From Pseudobdellovibrionaceae bacterium (lineage in GTDB: Bacteria; Bdellovibrionota; Bdellovibrionia; Bdellovibrionales; Bdellovibrionaceae): DNA of 64,000 bases. The notes below the pieces were generated by a model that was not told the DNA's origin, did not search any database, and was given only the letters and a program-made list of their open reading frames with translations. The position numbers and the translations under genes were made by a program. Below are positions 41,301-51,600 of this stretch, in pieces; the stretch's first letter is position 1, and each line of letters opens with the position of its first letter. Location of the stretch: assembly GCA_947449255.1 (NCBI GenBank), contig CANFQX010000001.1:284606-348605 (forward strand), given 5' to 3'.

Positions 41301-43315
41301 GTTATAGTGGGGGAATTAATCCCTTCGGGCCCACAATTATTTATCCCGCAAATTCTGTGGCGAATCAAAATTTTGGACTTGGCGGAGCTGTAGCTGACAA
41401 CTTTAACGGCTACCAAGAGACTGATGTCATCGCCGGAGCCCCGTACAACACCGAATCTTTTATGCCAGGCACAAGCCTTCCAAAGGTTGAGAACCACGGA
41501 AATGCCTATCAATTCAATTCTGGTGAGGGTGGTTTTGATCCCTCCATCACTTTACCCTCTGTTCATTCTGCAATCTCGCCCAATTTGAGTATTGAGCTCA
41601 ACTACCGGTACGATATGGCTATCGTGGTTGGTGATGTTGATAATGATGGTTATGATGATGCCATTACTAAAACTCTGATTGGAGCTCCTAGCAGAGTGGA
41701 TGTGGTCCTTTATTACGGCTCGGCCGAAGGCCTCATCACCCAACCCGCCGCATCTCTATCTCCTGGAAGGCATCAACCGACAATTATAAAATCAAGTACA
41801 GATCCCCTTCTTGGCATAAAAATATATCGTGCGGGTGATGTGAACGGCGATGGTTTTGATGATGTTTTATTTGTTGGGTCAGAAGCTTCATTCTTATATC
41901 ATGGCTCCAGCGTGGGCTTGATCACCAATGCGGAACCTGCCTACACTCCTGTTGGAAAAAATCCCTTGAAATTTGCAACTGACAAAGGACCCTCTTCCAT
42001 TCATTTTAACGTGAACAGATACGATCTGCTCAATAGCTATCAAACAACTTGGGGTAACGACACGGCTACAGATCCAAAAAACTATAGCTTTGACACGAAT
42101 AGCGTAGGAACCGGTGACTTCAATGGGGATGGATTTGGAGATCTTGCTCTTGGTATAGATGACTCTCGAACAAGTTATTTGAGTAGTATTACTGAGCTTC
42201 CCGCCAATTATGATACGAGTTATTTTAATTCAGACAACAGAGGCAAAGTTGTTGTCATTTATGGCTCAAGCACTGGACTTCAAGTTCCTCCAAATGGAGT
42301 TATTCAAATAAACCAAAGTGGACTGGCAACAGTGAATCCATGCACAGGAGGCAATGTCACCTCCTCAAGTTACAAGTGTGCTGTTCAAGTTATTTCTTCC
42401 TCAGCAGACAGCAAAGGAAAACGATTTGGCTTTTCCGTTGTCGGATTACCACCGATGAATTCAACAAACAAAGAGTGGAGCCTTCTCATCAGCGATCCAC
42501 ACTACGCTGTAACCGGTACAAATAAAAATGGCGCGGTTTATCTTTATCGTGGCTCGCTCACGGGCTTAGACCTGACCAAAGAAAATATCACGGCAATAAG
42601 CCCGCCTGAAGGCGCCGAAACAGATAATCAGCGTTTTGGGCACAATCTCAATGTTGTTGGTGATATCAATGGAGATGGCTTTGTGGATGTTTCAATTACA
42701 GCCCCCGGTCCCTACCCTCAAACGGGGACTTATTATGGATCCGTCTTTATTCTTTACGGAAAATTAAATGCAGGAATCACCACCTTTGCGGGACTTCCTA
42801 TTTCACCTTCCTCGCTGTTGAATAGGAATGCTCGCTTTGCATCGAATGATCCTGCAGATATTCGCATTCAACGCATAAGGCCGCCAGCATTGGACAATAA
42901 ACCTCTAGAGCTCTTTGGTTATGGCGTCAGCAGTATCGGAGATTTTAATAATGATGGCTATGCAGATGTGGCCTTCAATGTTTCCAAAGGAACATATCAA
43001 GATACGGCGGAGGTCTTAAATGCTGGCTATGTACTTATTTATTTCGGTTCGCGTAAGGGACTGATGTCAGATGCCAATTTTAGTATTTTTTCGCCCAATC
43101 CGAGATGCTTCGGGGGTGACGGCACCAATGGAGTTTGTGAAATTTATCAAGTGGTCTTACCGGATGTCCAAGATTATGAAAACACCTACATAAATCGATG
43201 GTCAGCTGGTGATATCAATGGGGACGGCCGACCTGATTTAGTCATTGGTGGGACAGGCCGAAATCATCCCAGCGGAAAAGCTTTCTCAACAGGAGTCATC
43301 TATGTTTTGTATTAA
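38339..43315 (+). CDS. Very large Fn3/FG-GAP repeat lipoprotein 1
   Basis: The GTG at 38339 is chosen because GGAGG at 38326-38330 lies eight bases before it, the same arrangement as for the gene at 48700; ATGs at 38300-38324 also exist. The 1,658-residue product has a signal peptide ending in the lipobox SLTGC, two Fn3-like domains (YPISPNSVKIDWDL, SLSPLTTYEFSV), then many FG-GAP/VCBS repeats with Ca2+-binding loops such as GDFNCDGLPD, GDFNNDGYDD, GDVNGDGFDD, GDFNGDGFGD and GDINGDGRPD (eight clear ones). Such repeats form integrin-alpha-like propellers. Several blades carry loops with a Cys pair, probably disulphides. It is the tandem paralogue of the next gene. Predicted surface-exposed; ligand unknown. 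Confidence 0.88.
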   Translation: MKLHNRKSARGIYFLLLSIITQFWISLTGCSPAGVQGGVISQKFNGIKSVYPISPNSVKIDWDLNSRFTKYKIYRKGNPEAIKEATFGGAIVESLSPLTTYEFSVTGFTDKGTEEGLGDFISVRTFGNFNGIGALNLAAKSTSRIDLVWASESELIKYDIYLRVQNEFFNFKTPSLSIQGAATASIESLTPGTSYCFFIIARYLDGTSEPAESTSLTAPCANTQSGVTVIPKVSLNPVVFGTYPWFLVSGAETNMKTEVFEKSNPPLMDIRLGQITGNGPLRSGVASDYGSKSFYAKVTQYPTGTDPVRTAIISLEIYSNTFPGINQPTALIRNLNFPSNSTKKAPLFPNLASEGLGSQSLGYTFAKGDFNCDGLPDIAVSAKDSTPFLNILHDQELGAVIIYYTQKKFNLDTSQYEFSFKTDVLPSVSAVAPNPQLIYYPSTSGFHLGTKLATGNFNNDCVRERYDPPDNTWPILSSRKDNCDLIYSSTAALTNPAIAAPDGSYPSALFQKINRCDDLVISINSSYQTTYGSSGGFFILYGDPGSGLVTSSGTNNYGVNESTCDLFSGSCRPGFYTHWDSANVYSFGRALAVGDFNNDGYDDLATSSYKYLGTAPTVNTYGLVSILRGSSGGLQPLFAPPLGSSYNFPEVVGDNTGGFYSSVQTAEALGFGYSIGVAYNSRSCLSYGSGATAISARSAPVGPRFDFTKCDDLIIGDPYRAQGRGSIVSCVGALGNANNTSLITERRKMITSWNCAAHYPANLEDGAGYGFSILGVPNQNGYPVAAENLTNVNPDTPGALFVGAPFASVPNKAAVDNDPTQRGLSAGGVFGYYITPSAVTASPPGIQGILGSNIGETSHPVNAINQIPCNADNNNVNNSRCENQFIYLPSPEPYMHFGWTLSSLDDVKIGTVDSETTNFDRTRNLPLLAVSAPFKSVPGPLGTTLPNAGSLYIFRPDLSVVTSNSSKRACMAGTTVALKKGLTASETCYSGGINPFGPTIIYPANSVANQNFGLGGAVADNFNGYQETDVIAGAPYNTESFMPGTSLPKVENHGNAYQFNSGEGGFDPSITLPSVHSAISPNLSIELNYRYDMAIVVGDVDNDGYDDAITKTLIGAPSRVDVVLYYGSAEGLITQPAASLSPGRHQPTIIKSSTDPLLGIKIYRAGDVNGDGFDDVLFVGSEASFLYHGSSVGLITNAEPAYTPVGKNPLKFATDKGPSSIHFNVNRYDLLNSYQTTWGNDTATDPKNYSFDTNSVGTGDFNGDGFGDLALGIDDSRTSYLSSITELPANYDTSYFNSDNRGKVVVIYGSSTGLQVPPNGVIQINQSGLATVNPCTGGNVTSSSYKCAVQVISSSADSKGKRFGFSVVGLPPMNSTNKEWSLLISDPHYAVTGTNKNGAVYLYRGSLTGLDLTKENITAISPPEGAETDNQRFGHNLNVVGDINGDGFVDVSITAPGPYPQTGTYYGSVFILYGKLNAGITTFAGLPISPSSLLNRNARFASNDPADIRIQRIRPPALDNKPLELFGYGVSSIGDFNNDGYADVAFNVSKGTYQDTAEVLNAGYVLIYFGSRKGLMSDANFSIFSPNPRCFGGDGTNGVCEIYQVVLPDVQDYENTYINRWSAGDINGDGRPDLVIGGTGRNHPSGKAFSTGVIYVLY

Positions 43316-46300
43316 AAAAAATATAGAAAAAATATTGTGCGGCCTCGGTTTACTTCTTTTCTTCGCACTCAATACGGGCTGCACGAATGGTATTCAAAGT
43401 GGGATGATTGCGGCTTCATTTATTGGAATAAACAAAGCCATACCCATATCCCCTACTGCCGTAAAAGTGACATGGTCAAAGTCAAATGACTACCAATACT
43501 ATGATATTTATTCGGACACCAGCAAGGTTCCAATCCTCACAGATCAAATTTTCGGTGAAGCGACTATCGAAAACCTGATTCCAGGAACGACCTACAAATT
43601 CAAAGTCCTGGGAAAAGGCTCCACAACTGGGGCGGGAAACGACAGAGAAGTTGCAGCCACAACATGGAATAGATTTTCCGGGATCACTGCGACAACTAAG
43701 GATGGCGATGGAAATATTGAAATATCTTGGGACTATCAAGAAAGTGTCGTTGAATATTATATTTTTGTAAATGAAGAAACAACCCCCACTGAAGCTTCCA
43801 CAGTGGGATGGACAAAGCCAACCGTCACGACCACAAAAAATAGATATTTATTTTCAGGTCTCAAAGGATCCACAAATTATTATTTTTTAGTTCATACCAA
43901 GTACCGCAATGGCGAATTTGAACGTCCTACTAAATTTCTTACAAACACTACGAAATCGAGTTTTGGAGCATTGGACTCCTGGGTTGTTGTGCCACGTATT
44001 ACCATTGGAGCTCTTCCCTCTTTTACCGTCAACATGCCTAATAACCCAGTTTTTCCACTCAATAATTTTACAACTTCTATTTACAAGGACAATCAACCTG
44101 TTTCGGATCCCCTTGTGGGCAGAGGAAAAATTCCTTTTTCTTCAGGCATAAATTTTAACCTTGGACGGATCTCAGGAATCAGCACACAAATCAATTATCG
44201 TGATGCTGCCAAAGGCGTCGATGAAACTTATACGATTCCTAATCAAGAGACTTATTTAAAAGGCTTGCTTCCGCAGTTAGATCTTCCACCAAGCTTTAGC
44301 AGTGAAACTGCCCTCGGAGCGGCCTACCTAGGCAAGTCCATGAATCGTGGAGATTTTAATTGTGATGGCTTTGATGATCTTGCAGTCGGCATGCCAGACG
44401 CCACTATAGGAACAATCGGATCCACTTATAGAAAACAGGGAGCCGTCTATGTTTATTATGGTGGGCAGAAAATCGGTGACAGGTATTATCTTCGAACATC
44501 AATCACTCAACCCCAAACTCGCCCGGGAATTATCACCCCCAATCCTCAACTTATTTCTTTTTCCGACCTAACGGAAGATTCAAGTTTTGGCTATGCATTG
44601 ACCTCTGGAAATATCAATGGGGATAAGTCAGGAAATTATAGTTGCGACGATCTCGCGATTGGCGCGCCAGGAATGTTGACAAAAGATGGATATCAAACAG
44701 GCAGTGTTTTTGTCTTTTTTGGAAGTAAAAATGGATTGAAAATTCCAAGCACAGTTTCTGCCATTTCTGAAAACAGTCCCACCTGCAATGGGCTTATTGA
44801 TGATGCTTCATGCTCCTCAGTAATTCTGTGGCCAGACTTAACGCGCATGCCAGCTTCTTTGTTTGGAGGAGTTTTCGGCGGTAGACGCAATAATCATGCA
44901 AGCTTTGGCAAAGCCTTGGCCTTCATTGGCGACTTTGATGCCAATGGCTATGGAGATTTAGCCATTGGTGCACCCAATGCCCCCTGGGATGGAGACCTCA
45001 AAGATTTGAACCCCATTCAGGGCTTTACTTACTGGGATGTTGGGTATGTGGCCCTCTTTTTTGGGTCCTCCTATGGCTTTACTTCAGTCACTCCTACGGA
45101 CAACATTGCACAGCCTTTTCCTTTTTTGAAAATATACCCACCTATCGCTCAGGTAGGTATGCATTTTGGCTCATCTATCGCGGGAAACGCGGATGTTGAT
45201 GGGGCAAACAGAAGAACTATCAATAGTGTTAAGGTGGGCGGAGCTGATCTTGTCATCGGCGCGCCAGGATATAAATATGTGAACCCGATCACTAGTGCAA
45301 CTTATCCCATGCAGAATGGTGATGCCAATACGACAGGAGTTGTTTCCATAGTCCCAAGCAATGGGGCATGGTGGGGCGCTGACAATATAACATTTAGCAA
45401 CCCTTATGGCTTATCAACCAGCCAAGGAGCAGCCTTTTTGTATTTTGGTCGTGAAGAAGGTGTGGCCTCAGATTCTGATTTTTGGAAGTGCGGGAGACGT
45501 GGTTCTTCGGACAACACGCACTTCAGTTGTTTGACTGACAGTCTAAGATTCAGAATGCTTTTTCCGAGAGATGGTGAATCCAAGGGTTTTGGTTCTGCCG
45601 TTGCAATGCTGGGTGATCCCGCGGCCAAGGATCAATCGAATCTTTTGCTGTGCAGTGGAAACACACGTTTTTTGTGTCGTGATGCCAACGGCGACAGTTA
45701 TGCTGATGTCATTATTGCAGCTTCTTCAGCAGGCGGCGCTGGGAAACCAAATACTGGTGCTCTTTGGGAGTTTTTTGGCAATTCAGACAGATTATTTGAG
45801 CGCGGAAATTTGAGTGCAACAAATCAGGATCAGTTCATTGCCATTGGCAATCCCTTTTATTTAACTTCTCCTCAGTGCACGGCCTTCACAGACTCAAAGA
45901 CTGCGACAAAGGCGAGCTGTCAGCCCACAAGACTCCGTCCCAATTCAGTGCCCTCGGGCACACAATTAGGACAGAATGCAAGTTCCATAGCCACTGGGGA
46001 TATCAATAGAGATGGACTGCTCGATGTAATTCTAGGTGGACCAGGTTATAATCCAGATGGTTTACAACCTGATGCCGGCGGGATTTTTGTATTTTCATCT
46101 TCTCGCAATTATGGAATCACACCTAATTTTAGTGTTTTTACAAAAAATACTTCAATCAATAGCAATAAAGGCTACGATAAATTGGGCTACTCTGTCGTTT
46201 CAGGTGATTTCGATGGCACTGGGCAAAAAACGGATTATCTTTCCTACAACACTGACACCAATATTCTTGACCTCAATGCCTTATCTTACAACGATGTTGT

Positions 46301-48680
46301 TGGAGGGGCCCCTTTTGATGAGATTGCTCGCAATGGCGGAGGAGCTGCACATATATTTTATAGCGGTGGCGCAATCGAAAGCCCGACCATTTTACCTTCA
46401 GCACTTTCAACAATAAAAAATCTGAACACGAGCCCGATTGAGACACTCATTGATACGGCTGCGGCGCCTCAAGATAGCGGCTATGGTTATAGCAGAATTG
46501 TAGGCGACGTGAATGGAGATGGTTTTGATGATGCCGTGGCTCAGGTGCAGAGCCTTAACAATCTAAGCCAAAGCAGCTACACTGGAATTGTTTATTATGG
46601 CTCACCTCTTGGCCTCATTACTACAGAATTTTGCCTGAATAATTTGTCTCGAATTTTTACCTCGGGGACTGACCTTAACAATGCCCTCTATTGCCAGCCC
46701 TCAATAACTCAACCGATTGGCATTGTCGGAGAAAATATAGTATTGCCCCACTTAATGCGTCGACCCAACAATGTCGCGTCAACCTGGGGCAATCAAGCCT
46801 TTCCTGCGGGCGATGTGAATGGAGATGGTTTTGACGATGTCCTGTTCGCTGATCCATATCAGCAACCCAGTTCTATACTTCTCTATTTCGGTTCCAGATC
46901 GGGCTTACAAGATATTGTCGTGCCCTCAAACAATCCAAGCAGTTCTGACCCACAGATCGTTTCAAAAAAAATCTCTCTTGTTTCCCAGATTCAAAGCAGT
47001 TATTTTGTTGGTTACGATTCGACGACCAATGACTTCCGTTATAACAATCAGATCACCTTTGGCGATTTTAATAAAGATGGGTATTCTGATGTTGTGATAT
47101 CGAATCCCTTAAGCTATGGCCCGAAGCTTCTTTCACCAACTCTGACTGCCGATGGTCAAACCATCAGAATATTACAACCCACTGGCACGCCATGGCCCTC
47201 TCCCGACGGAACTTGGCTTTGCCCAGATTCACCTCTCAGAGATCCCAATTGCAATGGCGGCGCCCCTTATAATCATGGAGCCTTGTATATCTTTTATGGA
47301 TCGCCAATGGGCTTGCAGACACCACTGAGGATCAATGGCACTGATGTTGACCTGCCGGGAAATACTGTCAACTTATATAAAACAGAGTTCACTGCAAACT
47401 CGTCCCAACGCACTTGCAACCCTGATACGGGAGTTTGCAAGGTGGGCTACTTAAGAAACCCCGTCATTTTTAATTCGGTAAACGGATATGGAATACTTCA
47501 GCACCAGTTTGGTTCAAACTTGACTGTGATGAACTACAACGCCACAGCCTCCGGTGTTCCCATCAGTGAAGGTGATTCCGGAGAGTACGATGATTTGCTT
47601 GTCGCTTCACCCTTTTATGAAAATCCTGCCTGCTCCGTATTGGGATTGATTTCTGGTGTAAAAGCACCCGAGAGTCGTCAAGGACGGGTCTTTCTTTTTT
47701 CCGGGTCCAAGTGGGGTTTAGTCGCAGCTGACTACGGTGACTACTGGCCCAGTGTTGTTGGTGAAATTGAAAAATGCACCAGCTCCCAGCTAGGAAATGA
47801 TGAAACGGGTTTAGGATTTAGTCTCGATCCGACTGTTAAAATTAGAGCCCTGAGAATGCCCATTGCAGCCCTCGGCAACAACTCTGCAGAAAGAAACTTT
47901 GCATTCAACATGACAGCTGTCGGTGATATCAACGGCGATGGCCAAGAAGATTTAGCTATTGCAGCACCCAACGAAACCGTTCGTGTTGATGGAAATTTCA
48001 TCTACAACGGAGGTGCCGTGTATATTTATTATGGCCCCCTTTGCCCTGCAGACAACGATTTTGATGTTCTTACTGCAATTCAAGATTCAGAGCCTGGTGG
48101 GCAGAATTATAGCATCAACATTCAAAGAACACTGACAGGACTTGGGGTTTCTAACTCAACAAAGGGAAGCTGTGGCGCTAAAAACTTAGCCCCTCTTAAG
48201 GTCGTTGTTAAAGATGCTAATTCCAATAACAAGAAATATGGAACGACTCTGGTTGGAGGTCGTAAAAATGGAACGAAAAATAAAACTGATATCAATGGAG
48301 AATTACTTTTCCCCCTTTCCGACCTTATCATAGGCACTCCCTACTATAACGACACAGTTGCAGGAGCAAACAGTATTGGTCGAGGCGTGATCTTTTTTGG
48401 TAGTGCCCCGAATGGAATCTATCCTGGTGGCCTTTTCTCAGATGATTACCCCAGCTATGTTGTGGAAACTATATCGGGGACAAAAGTGAAGCCCTATATT
48501 TTGCAGATGCCAAAAATACCCAACATCAGATTTTTTCTGCGAGGGGTTACTTCTGGAGATGTCAATAATGATGGTTCGATGGATTTAATGATTCCCACAA
48601 ATGATTTTGATTCACCTGCGCCCAGCTCTGGATCTGGTGGAAACAGTGTCAATATGGGTGCACTATTAATGTTTTTCTAA
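43302..48680 (+). CDS. Very large Fn3/FG-GAP repeat lipoprotein 2
   Basis: A 1,792-residue paralogue of the preceding protein. The ATG at 43302 has CAGGAG just before it and overlaps the previous gene by 14 bp. The signal peptide ends in the lipobox LNTGC. The following segment, IPISPTAVKVTWSKSNDYQY, is clearly related to the corresponding part of the first protein, as is the second Fn3-like domain. About 11 FG-GAP-type loops follow, for example GDFNCDGFDD, GDFDANGYGD, GDVNGDGFDD (twice), GDFNKDGYSD, GDINGDGQED and GDVNNDGSMD; some are stretched by insertions. Cys-pair loops recur here too (CNPDTGVC, CNGLIDDASC). The two genes are surely in one transcript with the next one, which starts 19 bp on. 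Confidence 0.88.
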   Translation: MFCIKKNIEKILCGLGLLLFFALNTGCTNGIQSGMIAASFIGINKAIPISPTAVKVTWSKSNDYQYYDIYSDTSKVPILTDQIFGEATIENLIPGTTYKFKVLGKGSTTGAGNDREVAATTWNRFSGITATTKDGDGNIEISWDYQESVVEYYIFVNEETTPTEASTVGWTKPTVTTTKNRYLFSGLKGSTNYYFLVHTKYRNGEFERPTKFLTNTTKSSFGALDSWVVVPRITIGALPSFTVNMPNNPVFPLNNFTTSIYKDNQPVSDPLVGRGKIPFSSGINFNLGRISGISTQINYRDAAKGVDETYTIPNQETYLKGLLPQLDLPPSFSSETALGAAYLGKSMNRGDFNCDGFDDLAVGMPDATIGTIGSTYRKQGAVYVYYGGQKIGDRYYLRTSITQPQTRPGIITPNPQLISFSDLTEDSSFGYALTSGNINGDKSGNYSCDDLAIGAPGMLTKDGYQTGSVFVFFGSKNGLKIPSTVSAISENSPTCNGLIDDASCSSVILWPDLTRMPASLFGGVFGGRRNNHASFGKALAFIGDFDANGYGDLAIGAPNAPWDGDLKDLNPIQGFTYWDVGYVALFFGSSYGFTSVTPTDNIAQPFPFLKIYPPIAQVGMHFGSSIAGNADVDGANRRTINSVKVGGADLVIGAPGYKYVNPITSATYPMQNGDANTTGVVSIVPSNGAWWGADNITFSNPYGLSTSQGAAFLYFGREEGVASDSDFWKCGRRGSSDNTHFSCLTDSLRFRMLFPRDGESKGFGSAVAMLGDPAAKDQSNLLLCSGNTRFLCRDANGDSYADVIIAASSAGGAGKPNTGALWEFFGNSDRLFERGNLSATNQDQFIAIGNPFYLTSPQCTAFTDSKTATKASCQPTRLRPNSVPSGTQLGQNASSIATGDINRDGLLDVILGGPGYNPDGLQPDAGGIFVFSSSRNYGITPNFSVFTKNTSINSNKGYDKLGYSVVSGDFDGTGQKTDYLSYNTDTNILDLNALSYNDVVGGAPFDEIARNGGGAAHIFYSGGAIESPTILPSALSTIKNLNTSPIETLIDTAAAPQDSGYGYSRIVGDVNGDGFDDAVAQVQSLNNLSQSSYTGIVYYGSPLGLITTEFCLNNLSRIFTSGTDLNNALYCQPSITQPIGIVGENIVLPHLMRRPNNVASTWGNQAFPAGDVNGDGFDDVLFADPYQQPSSILLYFGSRSGLQDIVVPSNNPSSSDPQIVSKKISLVSQIQSSYFVGYDSTTNDFRYNNQITFGDFNKDGYSDVVISNPLSYGPKLLSPTLTADGQTIRILQPTGTPWPSPDGTWLCPDSPLRDPNCNGGAPYNHGALYIFYGSPMGLQTPLRINGTDVDLPGNTVNLYKTEFTANSSQRTCNPDTGVCKVGYLRNPVIFNSVNGYGILQHQFGSNLTVMNYNATASGVPISEGDSGEYDDLLVASPFYENPACSVLGLISGVKAPESRQGRVFLFSGSKWGLVAADYGDYWPSVVGEIEKCTSSQLGNDETGLGFSLDPTVKIRALRMPIAALGNNSAERNFAFNMTAVGDINGDGQEDLAIAAPNETVRVDGNFIYNGGAVYIYYGPLCPADNDFDVLTAIQDSEPGGQNYSINIQRTLTGLGVSNSTKGSCGAKNLAPLKVVVKDANSNNKKYGTTLVGGRKNGTKNKTDINGELLFPLSDLIIGTPYYNDTVAGANSIGRGVIFFGSAPNGIYPGGLFSDDYPSYVVETISGTKVKPYILQMPKIPNIRFFLRGVTSGDVNNDGSMDLMIPTNDFDSPAPSSGSGGNSVNMGALLMFF

Positions 48681-48699
48681 CGCATTTGGAGGCTCTATT

Positions 48700-51600
48700 G
48701 TGATTCGAAAATACAAAAGCTATGGAAAAAATGCTTTTCTATTTTTTATAAAAAAATCTCCCCTAGGACTTTTTTTAAGTCTGAGCCTCTTTATTTTTTT
48801 AATAACTTCAGGATGCACAAAAAAAGAAGCCTCATCCACTCTTGAAATCCGTCTACCCGAAGGTGACCAAATAAAGTACAGCACTGCCAGTTTTTCAGTT
48901 TATACTAAAAATGATTTTCAAGTCTTTTTGAGGGAAATCATCGATAACAAAAATTTACTCACGAAGGCAGAGATCACTCCCTCTGTCTTTGAACGATCGA
49001 CGAACGCAGATCAATACAATTACCTTATTCCTCGCGGCAGCACCATTGATGGCTTTTTGGCGCTGCAAGTCGTGATGAACAAATATTCGAGTTTCCCACT
49101 CACCGCATTTATTTTTTCTCGTGATGAGATTATAGAGCCTTCGATTGAATCGACCTTACTTTATCATTTAGTTTCACAATATCCCAACAAAGAAATTCGC
49201 TCTTACACCAAGGGTGAATTGATCACCCTTCACAATTACATTAAAGAATTCTCTAAGGCCAGAATGGAATTATTTGGAGTCAAAGCCAACACACCGCCTA
49301 AAAATCTTTATAATTTTTTAAAAAATGGCCTGTCCATTGATATTGGCTTTTTAGATTTAGCAAAAACTGTCGGCCTTGTTTTTGAATATGATGCTGAGGG
49401 AAACAATTTAACGAAACCTTATCCTTTTGGGACGCCAAACAACTCTCCCTATTTAGATGATTCGAGAAGCACCCCCAGTGGACTTCTCTCAGGATACGAA
49501 AGTATCCGAGTGGATGTGCAAGTTGAAGCGCTGGATGGAGATGATGATATGCTGTTTATCTATTGGCGCTATGAGGATGAAATAGTCCTTAAAGATGAAC
49601 ACAAGTGGCAAAAAATGTATGATTTCAACTCTTCAAATGAAGTAGATAAAAAAAATAATCCGCCCTTTTATCGTCTTCAAGCGATCATCTCTGATGGGGG
49701 GCGTGAACTTGTCACAGAATGGAGCATCTATGTCACGGATAATAATCGTCCGCCAGAGCTGACTTATAATTGCCCCACAACAATCAATGAGGGCGAATCT
49801 TTTGAATGCAATTTTAAGGCTCTTGATCCTGATGGAGACCTCCTGCGTTTTAATGGTCTGTCACTGGACTACTTCAATGCACGACCAACTTTGAATGGTA
49901 TTCCTTGGCCCGGACCTACTGATTTTGCAAGCGAGATGACCTTTCGCTGGAAACCCAAGAATAGAAACTTCAATGCGGCAAAAGCCAGCACCACTATAAC
50001 TTTGGTTGCCGATGATGGAAAATCTGGAAAGGTCAGTGCCGTTCTTAATTTAACGATGGTGGATAAAAATTCACCACCCTATCCCTATGTCGATTTGCAA
50101 GGCTTTTCTTTGCGGCAAATTGATGACGGCGAGGGGCCACCACGAACTTTGCAAAAATTAAATGGCCAATGGATTGATCCCGTAACAAAAAAAATAGGCA
50201 CGGAGACGACTGCAAAAAAATTCTACTTTGAGCTCTTATTGCTCGATGATGATAATACAAACATCAATGACGTAGCTGATTTTGATGATCTTCCGCAACC
50301 TCTTGCGGGAAGCAGTGAATTTCAGCCTCTTTCTATTGTTCCTTACGATCCCATTCCCGCAAACTCAATCATCCATATGTTTCCGCCACAAGGTTCACCC
50401 GCGATCACACAAATTCATGTCGAGCATTCAAAACTCTCACCATCAACAGTCGTTGATGGTATTGCTAACAATCCTTTTTTTCAAGCCACCTTCATTAGGG
50501 ACACCAGCAGTAACTTTAAAACGATCCTCCCCAAAGGGACCATTTTAAATAAAAGCGATATAAATCAAACTGATGAATTCACCTATGTCCTGCCCACCGA
50601 CGTTGTACTTCCAAGTGGTGTTGCAGGGACAAGAATTTCAGCCAAGGTCGATCATGTTTTAGACCTTCCTCCAAAAATTCGATCCTATGACATTCCAGCA
50701 TTAAAACCTGAAGACAAAAAAGAATTCATAGCGATAACTATCAATGGTGCAACCAAAATTGCCAAGAGATTCGTCTATTCGTGGATTCCAACACCGCTGA
50801 TCCCATCGGTCACGGCAAACTTTTTGCCGAAGGACGATCACGGCGGAAAGGGAAGCTCCTTTAGATTTGAAAAAACAGCCCAAATTTATTCCCAGTTACC
50901 AGATTGTGCGGCCGGGATTAATTTTACAACACCAACGACAGGTCAATCGACCGTACGATCTTCATCCGCAGACTGCACGGATATGGACAACTCTCAAGGA
51001 TCTTCATATTTTGAACTGACCGTAAATCCGTCTGGAACTGTCGATCCCAATGCAAATTTATACAAAGTGATTCCATTCCTAAAAAGAGGCTCTGGCACAG
51101 CAGCCAACACCTCCATGATTTTTAAATCTGATCTTTTTGGGGGGGCTGGCCGCTACCGATACTTGAATGCCTTTTCCAGTAAAACTAACCCATTAAACAT
51201 GACGCAGACTCATTTTGCACAATCCGCTGGTGTTTTAGTCTTTTCTCGACCTGGTTGTACTCTTGATGCATCGAGCGCTTCGATTTCAAATATCTATTCA
51301 CCGGTGACAATACCCGCTGGAACTTTATTTCGAAGCACCTACAATGGCAATTCAGGATCCTCCTATCGTCCTCGGGTCACCTTCGAGACAGCTGCTCCAG
51401 CGACATTGGAAAGCCACATCTGCAGTGCCATTGTTCCCATCATCCCGAGCATGGCTTCCCGCAACCTCGTGGCCAATGGGCTGAAAATAGTTGAAGCACC
51501 TTCCGGCAAGCCCGCCCTTGTTGGAATCTCGACGACTCATTTAGCAGTCGTTGGAAACTCGACCTTGGATGCTTATTCAAATACGGCCTCTTTGGATGTC

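Noticed and set aside
38339..48680. Repeated near-identical DNA around the GDVNGDGFDD loops as a CRISPR or short tandem array
   Set aside because: Spacing is irregular, copies keep the reading frame and differ at third positions, so they are protein repeats.
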